A DNA stretch of 64,000 nucleotides from Pseudomonas koreensis (GTDB lineage: Bacteria > Pseudomonadota > Gammaproteobacteria > Pseudomonadales > Pseudomonadaceae), in contig NZ_JAAQYM010000008.1 in NCBI RefSeq assembly GCF_012986595.1, forward strand, positions 186,001-250,000, given 5' to 3'. Below the pieces are notes generated by a model. It was not told where the DNA came from and did not search any database. It saw only the letters and a list, made by a program, of their open reading frames with translations. The number at the start of each line of letters is the position of its first letter. Positions within the stretch are counted from its first letter, which is position 1. The translations under genes were made by a program, and so were the position numbers. Shown here piece by piece: positions 31,751-39,956 of the stretch.

Positions 31751-32538
31751 GCGTTCAAGCAATGTCATGGGCGCTGTCTTTGCCCACGCAAGTTCTCAAG
31801 GATGCCAGTGCCCGGCACGTGCTGCTGTGCCTGGCCAACTATGCCGGATCGAATGGCGCTGGCGCGTTCCCGTCGGCTACCACCCTGGCTCAGGACACCG
31901 GACTCTCCGAGCGCACCGTGCGCTACAAGCTGGACGACTTGGAGAAGTCCGGACTGATCCAGAAGGGCAACCAGGCGATCGCCGCTGTTCACATTGATCG
32001 CCATGACCGCCGCCCAGTCGTTTACGACCTTCAACTATTGCGGGGTGCAAATGCTGCACCCCGTACAGAACGGGGTGCAGATGACGGCACGGGGTGCAAT
32101 CCACAACAGAGCGGGGTGCAACCTACGACAGAACGGGGTGCAGCGGCTGCACCCAATCCGTCACTTAACCATCAATTAACCGAAGAGCAGCTGCAGCAGC
32201 GCGAGATTGATGCCGCTCTTGCCGAACAGAACAGCGCCGCGATCGAGCCGCAGGATGATCGCCAGCGCTTCGCCATGTTCGCCACTTGGGTGCCCAACGA
32301 GAAAGCGTTGTCGGATCAGATCGCAATCGCAGGGCTTCCGGTTGACTGCGTCCCTGACGAAGCGGTTCGCAAGTTCAAGGGCTTCCACTGCGCCAAGCCA
32401 AACACTCTCGATTCCAGCCCCGGCTGGTGCTACCGCCTGGTCCAGTGGGTGAAGCGTGAGCGAGTGCAGGCAGCGGGCCGAGGGCAGGAGCCTGATTTCA
32501 ATGACACCAGTTGGGGTGATGACCTGGGAGGTCTGTGA
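31747..32538 (+). CDS. Phage replication initiator, O-like (helix-turn-helix), containing the origin
   Basis: 263 residues. N-terminal winged helix-turn-helix (about 15-75: ASARHVLLCLANYAGSNG, LAQDTGLSERTVRYKLDDL). A low-complexity middle (100-140) is encoded by the iterons. The C-terminus (about 160-250) is DnaT-like. Starts in an ATGA-like overlap (GTGA). Binds the origin in its own gene and recruits the P-like loader, as in lambda. Confidence 0.8.
   Translation: MSVQAMSWALSLPTQVLKDASARHVLLCLANYAGSNGAGAFPSATTLAQDTGLSERTVRYKLDDLEKSGLIQKGNQAIAAVHIDRHDRRPVVYDLQLLRGANAAPRTERGADDGTGCNPQQSGVQPTTERGAAAAPNPSLNHQLTEEQLQQREIDAALAEQNSAAIEPQDDRQRFAMFATWVPNEKALSDQIAIAGLPVDCVPDEAVRKFKGFHCAKPNTLDSSPGWCYRLVQWVKRERVQAAGRGQEPDFNDTSWGDDLGGL
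32041..32154 (+). repeat. Origin iterons inside the O-like gene
   Basis: CGGGGTGCA occurs at 32041, 32071, 32090, 32112 and 32134 (spacings 30, 19, 22, 22), with inverted copies TGCACCCCG at 32055 and TGCACCC at 32149. The layout equals the iteron array of lambda ori inside gene O. Confidence 0.75.
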
Positions 32539-33200
32539 TGAAGTCTGTTTCGAGTGTGCTGCAAATGTTGCCCAACGTGGCCTCGGCTGAAGTCGCGCCA
32601 GTGAAGGCGGATGCCGGTACCGTACAGGTCATCAACTCGCTGTTCCGCGAGCTGATGGCTATCTTCCCGGCGTGGAAGCAGGCGTGGCCTGATAACCATG
32701 CCGTCAACGCCGCGAAAGCCACATGGACCAAGGCGTTCATGGCCGAGAAAATCACGAAGGTCGAGCAGATTCGTTTCGGTATCGAGCAGTGCCGGAAGCT
32801 CGGCTCAGACTTTGCACCAAGCGTCGGCAAGTTCATCAACTTGTGCCAGCCCACGCCAGAAATGCTTGGGCTGCCACCGCTTGAAACGGCATTTCGCGAA
32901 GCGTGCCGCAATGTCCATCCGTCGATGGCCGGCCAGGCGAACTGGTCGCACGATGCGATTTGGCACACGGCCAAGGAGTCGGGTTTCGAGAGTCTGAACC
33001 GCCTTGATACCTCACTGGCGCGCAAGCTGTTCGAACGCAACTACGTGATCACGCTGCGCCGTTTGATCGATGGGTTGCCGCTCCAAAAGATGCCGCTGGC
33101 ATTGCCCGCCCGAGTTGATGGCCGCCGTACGCCTGAGATCGGCAACAAAGCGCTCGCTGAGCTGCGTGCCATGCGATCGAGGGCTGCCCGCCATGCCTGA
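32538..33200 (+). CDS. Phage replication protein P-like (helicase loader)
   Basis: 220 residues, ATG at 32538 with GGGAGG 6 bp upstream, sharing one base with the O-like stop. VINSLFRELMAIFPAWKQAW and WTKAFMAEKITKVEQIRFGI match the lambda P family, which brings host DnaB helicase to the origin. Confidence 0.82.
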   Translation: MKSVSSVLQMLPNVASAEVAPVKADAGTVQVINSLFRELMAIFPAWKQAWPDNHAVNAAKATWTKAFMAEKITKVEQIRFGIEQCRKLGSDFAPSVGKFINLCQPTPEMLGLPPLETAFREACRNVHPSMAGQANWSHDAIWHTAKESGFESLNRLDTSLARKLFERNYVITLRRLIDGLPLQKMPLALPARVDGRRTPEIGNKALAELRAMRSRAARHA

Positions 33201-33402
33201 CCGCCGCCTGGCTGTTCCTGAGATCGAGACCTACCGATGGGCTGTGTTCTGCTGCTCATTCAAGGTTGATTTGAGTTCACCACCTGATCACGCACTGGCG
33301 CTGTTCGCCGATGAGTCCATGGCCAAGCGTTATGGGGCGTGGATGTGGCCGGGCACCTACGAAGTCGTCGACGTCGTCACGGGGAAGCCAGCATGCGCGT
33401 GA
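33193..33402 (+). CDS. Small phage protein
   Basis: 69 residues, MPDRRLAVPEIETYRWAVFC..., overlapping the P-like stop by 8 bp and the next start by 10 bp. Contains aromatic-rich AKRYGAWMWPGTYEVVDVV. Function unknown; location is the nin-like region. Confidence 0.65.
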   Translation: MPDRRLAVPEIETYRWAVFCCSFKVDLSSPPDHALALFADESMAKRYGAWMWPGTYEVVDVVTGKPACA

Positions 33403-33695
33403 GTTCGAGAAAGCTCCGCGCCTCGGCCAATGGCCAAGAGTGCACCGTCCGGATGCCGGGCATCTGCAATTACAACCCACAAACCACCGTCCTTGCGCAT
33501 CTGCCATGCGGGCAGAAGGGCATGGGCATGAAGGGCTTCGACACCGTCGCGGTGTACGCCTGCAGTGCCTGCCACGACGTCATCGACGGCCGCGCCGCTG
33601 GCGACGTCGATTGGCAGGACATGCCGCGCGCCATTGCCGAAACCCACGAAGGCCTGATCCGGGCCGGAATTCTCACCGTAAAGGGGGCTGCATGA
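33393..33695 (+). CDS. YbcO-like nuclease-type protein (DUF1364)
   Basis: 100 residues with four cysteines and conserved His: RVSSRKLRASANGQECTVRM, GICNYNPQTTVLAHL, YACSACHDVIDGR. This is the YbcO/DUF1364 family of lambdoid nin regions, a zinc-binding HNH-like nuclease fold. Overlaps rusA by 4 bp. Confidence 0.85.
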   Translation: MRVSSRKLRASANGQECTVRMPGICNYNPQTTVLAHLPCGQKGMGMKGFDTVAVYACSACHDVIDGRAAGDVDWQDMPRAIAETHEGLIRAGILTVKGAA

Positions 33696-34063
33696 TCGAC
33701 ATGACGCTGCCGTGGCCGCCAAAGGAGTTGAGTCCGAATGCGCGCGTGCACTGGCGGCAAAAACACAAACACGCGAAAGCGTACCGTCGCACCTGCGGTC
33801 TGATCGCGCTGGCGCTGGATGCACCGCGTCTCAGCAGCAAGAAGTACTTTTGGGTCACGTTCTGCCCGCCGAATCGTCGCTCCTACGACGATGACAACCT
33901 GCTGGCGCGCTTCAAGGCCGGCCGGGATGGCATCGCCGATGGCCTGGGTATCGACGATAAGAACTTCGTCACCACGATCAATATCGGCAAGCCGGTGCCG
34001 GGTGGCGCGGTGCGCGTGCACATCCGGGAATATCCAATCGACCCGGAGCCGAACACCCCATGA
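33692..34063 (+). CDS. rusA: RusA-type Holliday junction resolvase
   Basis: 123 residues. N-terminal LPWPPKELSPNARVHW and the acidic catalytic stretch RRSYDDDNLLARFKAGRDGI with LGIDDKNF match RusA, which resolves recombination junctions and fits with the phage recombination set. ATGA overlaps on both sides. Confidence 0.9.
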   Translation: MIDMTLPWPPKELSPNARVHWRQKHKHAKAYRRTCGLIALALDAPRLSSKKYFWVTFCPPNRRSYDDDNLLARFKAGRDGIADGLGIDDKNFVTTINIGKPVPGGAVRVHIREYPIDPEPNTP

Positions 34064-35340
34064 GCCAGAGCCTGCTGACCACGTTTTCTGATGCCGAGAT
34101 CCGCCGGCAATCGGCCAACACCGATATCCGTGACATGCGGGACGCGCGGTATCCCGGCGTTTACTTTCGCTTCCACAAGAATCGCGAGCGCGGTACCTGG
34201 CACCTGGTGGTTGGCAAGAAGTGGGAGAAGATTGCCGGTTTCCCGGAGCTGCCGGTGAAAGGGCTGATCAATGCGCTGCCGAAGATCCGCGAGCGCCTTG
34301 CCGCTGACCCGAAGGCCTCGGCTGCAGCCGGCACCTTGCAGACGGTCGGCCAGTTGCTCGACTGGTTCACGGCGCGCCAAGCCGTTGACCGCAGCCTGTC
34401 GGCCAAGCGCCGATCCACCAACACCTCGATCATCGCCTGCCACCTGAAGCCGCGGCTCGGTGAGCTGCTGGTGGAGGAGGTGGACCGCTTCACCCTGGAC
34501 AAGCAACTGATGTGGCCGATGCAGGCCGAGTTCTCGCTGTCCTACGTGCGCCTGATGTGGGGCGTGCTGGTGGTGGCGTTTCGGCAGGCCGAGAAGCTGC
34601 GCATGATCAGCTCCAACCCGATCGCGGGCTTCAAGTTCACCGACTTCACTAAGGCCAAGATCCAGCCCAAGCCTTCCCGGTTGCGCGCCGTCCAGCTCGA
34701 GGATGTGATCGGGGACCTGGCCGCCAGTTTCGACCGGTACCCGCAGGACTGCATGCTGGCGCTGATGATGCTCTGCCACGGTACGCGCGTCGGCGAAACC
34801 CGCATGGCTCGGTGGGCGCACCTGACCCTGGGCGAGCAGGGCGAGTGGTTCATCCCGGCCGAGAACACCAAAACCCGCTGCGAGCATCGGTTGCCACTGA
34901 CGCATCAGGTCTGCGCGCTGCTGGAGCGGTACCGGGACTGGCAGGCAGCTAAGGGCTACAAGGGCGCGTTCGTCTTCCCGGCTCGTGGCGGTGGATGCCT
35001 CAGCGACAGCCAGGCCTGTGCCGTGTTCACCCGGTTGGGGAAGGGCGAGTGGACAAGCCACGACCTGCGCAAGGTGGCCCGCACCGGCTGGACTGATCTC
35101 GGCGTGGACTTCCTCATCGGCGAGATGCTGGTGAACCACACGATGACCCGCAACGTGCAGACCTACATCCACACATCCGCCGAACTGCTCAAGCGCGAAG
35201 CCCTGAGCAAGTGGCACGAATGGTTAGACGCGAAAGGCTTCAGCCTGATTCACCGCTCGACCATGACTAGAAACGGAAATTCGCAGAATGCCGCCGAGGC
35301 TTTGAATGGCGCGGCTTCTAGCCAAATCACGAAACCATAA
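34060..35340 (+). CDS. Second tyrosine recombinase, in the replication/nin region
   Basis: 426 residues with an N-terminal domain (YFRFHKNRERGTWHLVVGKK), core-binding domain and catalytic domain: MLCHGTRVGETRMARW (Arg), SHDLRKVARTGW (HxxR), LVNHTMTRNVQTYIH (His and Tyr). All catalytic residues are present. It is not next to an attachment site and is coupled to rusA by a 4-bp overlap, so a role other than prophage integration, such as genome dimer resolution, is likely. Confidence 0.88.
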   Translation: MSQSLLTTFSDAEIRRQSANTDIRDMRDARYPGVYFRFHKNRERGTWHLVVGKKWEKIAGFPELPVKGLINALPKIRERLAADPKASAAAGTLQTVGQLLDWFTARQAVDRSLSAKRRSTNTSIIACHLKPRLGELLVEEVDRFTLDKQLMWPMQAEFSLSYVRLMWGVLVVAFRQAEKLRMISSNPIAGFKFTDFTKAKIQPKPSRLRAVQLEDVIGDLAASFDRYPQDCMLALMMLCHGTRVGETRMARWAHLTLGEQGEWFIPAENTKTRCEHRLPLTHQVCALLERYRDWQAAKGYKGAFVFPARGGGCLSDSQACAVFTRLGKGEWTSHDLRKVARTGWTDLGVDFLIGEMLVNHTMTRNVQTYIHTSAELLKREALSKWHEWLDAKGFSLIHRSTMTRNGNSQNAAEALNGAASSQITKP

Positions 35341-35356
35341 AAGGCGAGGTTTAAAA

Positions 35357-35557
35357 ATGATGATTTTGCTCGATGAGGCATCCGGCCTCGCCGTGAATCC
35401 AGCCGAAGTCAGCTCGATGCGGTACGAGAACTGGAATGGCGGCAAGCACCTGGTGCTGACCATGCAAACCGGCAAGGAGCTTTCGGTGGAGCATTGGCCT
35501 CATGGTGATGGCCCAAACGTCTACCGCCTGCACGAGCAGCTGCTGGAGGCTCAATGA
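35357..35557 (+). CDS. Small phage protein
   Basis: 66 residues from ATGATG after GGCGAGG. Begins MMILLDEASGLAVNPAEVSS with a beta-sheet-like KHLVLTMQTGKELSVEHW. Function unknown. Overlaps the next gene by 4 bp. Confidence 0.65.
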   Translation: MMILLDEASGLAVNPAEVSSMRYENWNGGKHLVLTMQTGKELSVEHWPHGDGPNVYRLHEQLLEAQ

Positions 35558-35871
35558 ATAAGTCTCACGGACCAGCCTTCCGCGCCGCGATGCTCGACCT
35601 GGCCAAGTGCCCGGCGTGCCGTGGTCGCGCGGTGATCAAGGGCGTTTTCCATGAGCTGGGCTGCGTGCAGTGCGCCGCCTCGGGCTGGGTCACCGCCGAA
35701 ACTGGCGAAGCCCTAACGCTAGAGGTGCTGGTGACGCAGCTGAGCATTCGTCTCCAGGCTGCCGAGCACGAGATTGCGCAGTTCAAGTGCTTCAAGCCAG
35801 CCGGGGCTGAAGCGCAATACAACGAGAACAACCGCCGTGGCCCTGGTGCCACCAACTTCACTGGGGATTGA
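35554..35871 (+). CDS. Zinc-ribbon-like phage protein
   Basis: 105 residues. CPACRGRAVIKGVFHELGCV followed by QCAASGW gives a CxxC-x(16)-CxxC zinc ribbon near residues 19-41; the C-terminus is helical (LEVLVTQLSIRLQAAEHEI). Often found beside Q genes of Pseudomonas phages. Confidence 0.7.
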   Translation: MNKSHGPAFRAAMLDLAKCPACRGRAVIKGVFHELGCVQCAASGWVTAETGEALTLEVLVTQLSIRLQAAEHEIAQFKCFKPAGAEAQYNENNRRGPGATNFTGD

Positions 35872-35874
35872 GCC

Positions 35875-36228
35875 ATGGCTTTCACACCGACATTTAAAGA
35901 ACGTACCGCCGAGGATCTGCTGGAGCACTGGGGCCGCTGGGTCGTGCTGGGCTCTGGCGTGTCCTGCTGCGCTTCCCGCGAGAACACGATCCTGTCGCCG
36001 ATGATCACCGATGACGACGCGCTGATGATTGATGGTCTGATGGGCCGCCTGCTGAAGCGTTACCCGGAATGCGGCCAGGTGCTGATGCGCTACTACACCA
36101 GCCGGGACACATCGCTGATGGAAGTCGGCAAGAAGATGAAGTTCGGCGAAGAAAAGACCCGGCAGCTCTGGAAGGCCGGCGTGGCCTGGATTGATGGCGC
36201 GCTCGATGTTCGACGTCAGGCCGCTTGA
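35875..36228 (+). CDS. Q-like late antitermination protein (DUF1133-type)
   Basis: 117 residues. SCCASRENTILSPMITDDDA then QVLMRYYTSRDTSLMEVGKK and EEKTRQLWKAGVAWIDGALD have the sigma-region-4-like helix-turn-helix of phage Q/DUF1133 antiterminators. The stop codon lies within the -35 of a pR'-like promoter, followed by a terminator, exactly as around lambda Q. Confidence 0.8.
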   Translation: MAFTPTFKERTAEDLLEHWGRWVVLGSGVSCCASRENTILSPMITDDDALMIDGLMGRLLKRYPECGQVLMRYYTSRDTSLMEVGKKMKFGEEKTRQLWKAGVAWIDGALDVRRQAA

Positions 36229-36253
36229 CAGGCCCGGGGACTGACTATAGATT
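36225..36253 (+). promoter_or_regulatory. Candidate late promoter pR'
   Basis: Perfect -35 TTGACA (36225-36230), overlapping the Q-like stop codon. The -10 is TAGATT (36248-36253) with 17-bp spacing, or TATAGA (36246-36251) with 15. Confidence 0.6.
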
Positions 36254-36281
36254 TCAGTTACTTTGCGGTTTTTCCGCGTGC

Positions 36282-36310
36282 AAAGCCCGTCTCTGAGATG
36301 GGCTTTTTGC
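36282..36310 (+). terminator. Terminator tR'-like, downstream of pR'
   Basis: AAAGCCCGTCT/AGATGGGCTTT stem with a short loop and a T-run, about 25-50 nt after the predicted pR' start. Confidence 0.8.
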
Positions 36311-36361
36311 TTTTTGGGTAGCGTTCGATCATTGTGGTTCTCTTTGAATGGAGAGGATTAA

Positions 36362-36595
36362 ATGGATCGAGAAACTGAAGCCCAGATCGGTGAAATTTTT
36401 GAGCAGATTTGCATCGCAGCGGATGCGCGACAAGTTACTCACTCATCAGTTGGCACCGACGATGAGCATCCGGCGCGCCGCCAGTTAATCGTCAAAGGGT
36501 TGCGAGATCGCCTTTACCGGAAGTATCCAAAGTCTTTGGTTCTGGTTGATGTAATCGCGAGCGGAACCATCACTGTGTCGATCACGCATCCGTAA
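36362..36595 (+). CDS. Small phage protein of unknown function
   Basis: 77 residues after GGAGAGG. Helical N-terminus (DRETEAQIGEIFEQICIAAD) and a beta C-terminal end (LVLVDVIASGTITVSITH). It lies between the first and the later terminators of the late operon. Confidence 0.6.
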   Translation: MDRETEAQIGEIFEQICIAADARQVTHSSVGTDDEHPARRQLIVKGLRDRLYRKYPKSLVLVDVIASGTITVSITHP

Positions 36596-36611
36596 CAAGT
36601 CGCACCACTGA

Positions 36612-36682
36612 AAGCCTCGTTAATTGCGGGGCTTTTTTCGTTTATGGAATTCCATGAGCCTCGGCATTCGCCGGGGCTTTTT
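36612..36682 (+). terminator. Two tandem terminators before the holin
   Basis: Hairpins at about 36612-36638 (AGCCTCG/CGGGGCT, six T) and 36657-36682 (GCCTCGGC/GCCGGGGC, five T). Late transcription needs antitermination to pass them. Confidence 0.75.
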
Positions 36683-36770
36683 CGTTTTCGGCTCCACCAC
36701 ACCCATCGCTCTGAGCTGGGAGTGCTGCTGGAGCCGGATCTAATGCACTCCCCCAAAGGGAGGAATCGAG

Positions 36771-37094
36771 ATGCCAAACATGCCTGAGAAGGATCCCGGA
36801 CTGTGGGCCGCTGTGCTCGCCTGGCTGCTGCTGCATCAGCCGCAGCTCTATGCCGCTGGCCTTTCGGTCGGCATCGCTGTGCTGCGGGTGATGTACGGCG
36901 GTGGCACTCGCCGTCAGATGTATCTGGAGGGGGCGCTGTGCGGCCTGGTCACGCTCTCGCTGGTGCCACTCCTTGAATGGATGGGGTTACCGCAGAGCAT
37001 GGCCACGTTCGCCGGTGGCGCCGTTGGTTTCCTCGGCGTCGAGAAGGTGCGCGGTTATTACGATCGGGCGGCAGCTCGGAAGGTTGAAGGCTGA
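36771..37094 (+). CDS. Phage holin, lambda family (PF05106-type)
   Basis: 107 residues with GGGAGG upstream and three hydrophobic segments (about 11-28, 30-47, 50-68). KDPGLWAAVLAWLLLHQPQL and AVGFLGVEKVRGYYDRAAA are typical of the family. It makes the inner-membrane lesion that triggers lysis. Placed before the terminase, far from the endolysin. Confidence 0.88.
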   Translation: MPNMPEKDPGLWAAVLAWLLLHQPQLYAAGLSVGIAVLRVMYGGGTRRQMYLEGALCGLVTLSLVPLLEWMGLPQSMATFAGGAVGFLGVEKVRGYYDRAAARKVEG

Positions 37095-37420
37095 TGGCGA
37101 ACACATCGCCTTGGCATCACCTCTACAAGACGAAGGAATGGTTTCGCCTTCGGTGGAGCCAGCTCCAGACAGAGCCGCTGTGCCGTCGATGCTCCTCGCA
37201 AGGGCGCGTGGTCGCCGCCAACATTGCCGACCACGTCAAGCCGCACCGAGGTGACGTAACGCTGTTCTTCGACGCGACCAACCTGCAGAGCCTTTGCAAG
37301 GTCTGCCATGACAGCGCGAAGCAGCGAGAGGAGAAGTCCGGCGTTGTGGTCGGGTGTGACGTCAATGGCCTACCTATCGACCCGAATCACCACTGGAATC
37401 GGTCGAAGACCGTAAAATGA
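37094..37420 (+). CDS. HNH endonuclease
   Basis: 108 residues. Zinc/HNH layout: PLCRRCSSQGRV, ADHVKPHRGD, NLQSLCKVCHDSAKQREEK. HNH proteins beside TerS/TerL are a recurring feature of cos-type HK97 phages, where they assist genome cleavage by terminase. One-base overlap with the holin stop. Confidence 0.9.
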   Translation: MANTSPWHHLYKTKEWFRLRWSQLQTEPLCRRCSSQGRVVAANIADHVKPHRGDVTLFFDATNLQSLCKVCHDSAKQREEKSGVVVGCDVNGLPIDPNHHWNRSKTVK

Positions 37421-37559
37421 GAATGGGTCTCGCCGATTTCATGCGCCTTCGTTGTGGCACGTCACAGCCCATAGGGGGAGGGTCAAAAGTTCGGGATTTC
37501 CGCATATAGGACCGCCCTCGACCCTCTTTACGCAAAAAGCCAGAATTGGAGAGTTTTTT
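37421..37559 (+). other. Candidate cos region (HNH-terS interval)
   Basis: 139 bp without a gene between HNH and terS. Inverted repeat GAGGGTC (37478-37484)/GACCCTC (37520-37526), a run of five G at 37474-37478, and a T-rich end. Position fits the packaging cut site of cos phages with HNH helpers. Confidence 0.4.
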
Positions 37560-38018
37560 TTGAAGGGAAGAACCCCCGCACCGACGACCCAGAAAAAGGT
37601 CACCGGCACATTGCGTGCCAGTCGGGAAAACAAGCGGGAGCCTCAGCTCGCAGTGGCATCGTACCAGTCGCCGCCGTCAACGATGACGGCCGATGGTCAG
37701 GCAGTGTGGAAAATATTCTGCCCTCTCGCTACGTCCATGGGCGTGCTCACCGAAGCCGATCTTCAAACTCTCGAGCGCCTGTGTGAAGTTGCCGCCGAGG
37801 TTCGACGCTTAACCAAAGTTATTTCCGAAGAGGGCCACACCTACTCGACCGAAGCCGGGCTGATTAAAGCGCACCCGGCGGTGGCGATGGCGGCTGACGC
37901 CGACCGCCGGCTGCTCTCTTACCTTACCCATTTCGGCATGACACCCGCCGCCCGATCCAAGGTCCAGGCCATTGGCGAACTTCAAGAAAAAGACCCTGAA
38001 GACGAGTTCTTCAATTGA
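37560..38018 (+). CDS. Terminase small subunit (P27 family)
   Basis: 152 residues from a TTG with GGAGAG 6 bp upstream, giving (M)KGRTPAPTTQKKVTGTLR, the usual N-terminus of P27-type TerS. The rest has MTADGQAVWKIFCPLATSMG and LTEADLQTLERLCEVAAEV. It recognises phage DNA for packaging. The longer frame to 37452 lacks a family-like start. Confidence 0.88.
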   Translation: MKGRTPAPTTQKKVTGTLRASRENKREPQLAVASYQSPPSTMTADGQAVWKIFCPLATSMGVLTEADLQTLERLCEVAAEVRRLTKVISEEGHTYSTEAGLIKAHPAVAMAADADRRLLSYLTHFGMTPAARSKVQAIGELQEKDPEDEFFN

Positions 38019-39768
38019 GGTCAAGAAGGTTTCCTATGCGGTCGACCCAGTAACGGCCTGGGCTCAGGAGGTTTACTCCGGCAAGGTGTTGGCCGGTCCA
38101 GATATTCGAAACGCCTGTGGTCGACACTTGCGGGACCTTGAAGACGGGCCGAAACGCGGGCTGACCTGGGATCTCGAAAAAGCCAACCGGGCTATCCGCT
38201 ATTTCAAGACAGTGCTGAAGCTCAACGGCGGTGAGCACGAAGGTTTGCCATTCGTTTTGCTGCCTTGGCAGGCGTTCATCGTTGGATCTATCTTCGGCTG
38301 GATGGCGCCGGATGGCTTCCGCCGCTTCCGCACTGTTTACATTGAATCGGGCAAAGGTTCAGGCAAGTCGCCGCTAGCGGCCGGGATCGGCCTCTACTGC
38401 ATGACCTCCGACGGCGAACCTCGCGCCGAGGTGTACGCTGCCGCGACGAAGCGTGATCAGGCAATGATCCTGTTCCGCGATGCGGTGGCGATGGTCGATC
38501 AATCGCCGTCGCTGAAGAAGAAAATCAAGAAGTCAGGTCGCGATGAAAAGGTCTGGAACTTGGCCTACCTGGCGACCGGCTCGTTCTTTCGCCCTATCAG
38601 TTCCGACGATGGGCAGTCTGGGCCGCGGCCTCACTGCGCACTGATCGACGAAGTTCACGAACACAAGAATAACAAGACCGTCGAGTTCATGCGGGCGGGC
38701 ACCAAGGGCCGGCGCCAAGCGCTGATCCTGATGATCACCAACAGCGGGCATGACCGAAACTCTGTTTGCTACAGCTACCACCAGCTCGGTGTGAACGTCT
38801 GCGCGGCTGGCGCCAAAGGTGTGACAAAGAGGCACCGTCATTTCAACGACGGTTTCTTTGCCTTCATCTGTTCGTTGGATAAGGGCGACGATCCGTTCAA
38901 GGATGAGAAGTGCTGGGGCAAGGCAAACCCATCGCTGGGCCATACCTTCCAACCGAAGTATCTGCGCGAGCAGGTGACCGATGCGAAGGGGATGCCAGCC
39001 AAGGCGAGCACTGTCCGGCGCCTGAACTTCTGCCAGTGGGTGGATGCTGCAAATCCATGGGTCGACATCGACACCTGGCTGTCGTGTTGCACGAAGTTCG
39101 ATCCCGAGAAGCTGGCTGGTCAGGTTTGCTATGCAGGTCTCGACCTTTCAGGTAAGCGCGACCTTACGGCGCTGAACCTGTATTTCCCAGAGCAGGGCAA
39201 GTCTATCGCGGAGTTCTGGACCCCAAAGGACACGCTGCTTGATCGCGCCGCGATTGACGGCGTGCCTTATGACATCTGGCTTGAGGATGGACACATCCAC
39301 GCGCCGCCAGGTAAGGCAATCAACTACGCCTTTGTCGCCAAGCGGCTGGGCGAACTCGCCGCAAAGTTCGAAATAAAGGCGTTGGCGTTTGACCCGTACC
39401 ACATGACCTATCTGGAGGTAGAGCTTGAGGCTCAGGGCATCGAGTTGAATCTGGTGCCGCACGGCCAGGGCTTTCGCCCGGCGCGCGAGTCGAATCTGTG
39501 GATGACTCACTCCATTGATCTGGTCGAGGACTTGATCCTCACCGGGCAAATCCAAGTGCTGCCAAACCCATGCCTTACCTGGAACGTCGCTTCCGCTGTG
39601 ATGGAGGCCGACGCCCAGGAAAACAGAATCTTTTCCAAGCGCAAAAAGACCGGTCGGATTGACGGGGCTGTCGCTATGGCTATGGCCGTGGGAGCAGCAA
39701 GCGCGACAGAGAAGGTTGCTGAAAGCCTTTCTGACCACATTACAAAACACGGAATTAGAACCCTATGA
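37972..39768 (+). CDS. Terminase large subunit
   Basis: 598 residues. The TTG start at 37972 overlaps terS by 47 bp and has AAGG upstream; the exact start is uncertain. ATPase Walker A ESGKGSGKSPLAAG near 126, Walker B HCALIDEVHEHKN near 220, and the nuclease half with CYAGLDLSGKRDLTAL. Packages DNA into proheads with the portal (PF03354 type). Confidence 0.94.
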   Translation: MANFKKKTLKTSSSIEVKKVSYAVDPVTAWAQEVYSGKVLAGPDIRNACGRHLRDLEDGPKRGLTWDLEKANRAIRYFKTVLKLNGGEHEGLPFVLLPWQAFIVGSIFGWMAPDGFRRFRTVYIESGKGSGKSPLAAGIGLYCMTSDGEPRAEVYAAATKRDQAMILFRDAVAMVDQSPSLKKKIKKSGRDEKVWNLAYLATGSFFRPISSDDGQSGPRPHCALIDEVHEHKNNKTVEFMRAGTKGRRQALILMITNSGHDRNSVCYSYHQLGVNVCAAGAKGVTKRHRHFNDGFFAFICSLDKGDDPFKDEKCWGKANPSLGHTFQPKYLREQVTDAKGMPAKASTVRRLNFCQWVDAANPWVDIDTWLSCCTKFDPEKLAGQVCYAGLDLSGKRDLTALNLYFPEQGKSIAEFWTPKDTLLDRAAIDGVPYDIWLEDGHIHAPPGKAINYAFVAKRLGELAAKFEIKALAFDPYHMTYLEVELEAQGIELNLVPHGQGFRPARESNLWMTHSIDLVEDLILTGQIQVLPNPCLTWNVASAVMEADAQENRIFSKRKKTGRIDGAVAMAMAVGAASATEKVAESLSDHITKHGIRTL

Positions 39769-39956
39769 CCGATGAAATCAAGCCGCCAAAGCTGGAGATG
39801 CTGAAAGAGGCTGCCCCCGATCTCGTCGGCGTCCTTGGTTTGGCTTTGCTGACGCGCGGTCTTTGGGCGTGGATGGGTGAACCGCTGGCTTTGACCGTCT
39901 GCGGTTTCTTGCTGATCGTCTTGTCGGTTGTCTCAATACTGCGGGGTGGTCGCTGA
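39765..39956 (+). CDS. Small membrane protein between TerL and portal
   Basis: 63 residues, two hydrophobic segments (about 18-33 and 41-58, LTVCGFLLIVLSVVSILRG). ATGA overlap with terL and a one-base overlap with the portal gene, so it is part of the operon. Unknown function. Confidence 0.7.
   Translation: MTDEIKPPKLEMLKEAAPDLVGVLGLALLTRGLWAWMGEPLALTVCGFLLIVLSVVSILRGGR

Noticed and set aside
32041..32154. CRISPR-like repeat array
   Set aside because: Repeats are only 9 bp with irregular spacing inside a coding frame, next to a replication gene; iterons fit better.
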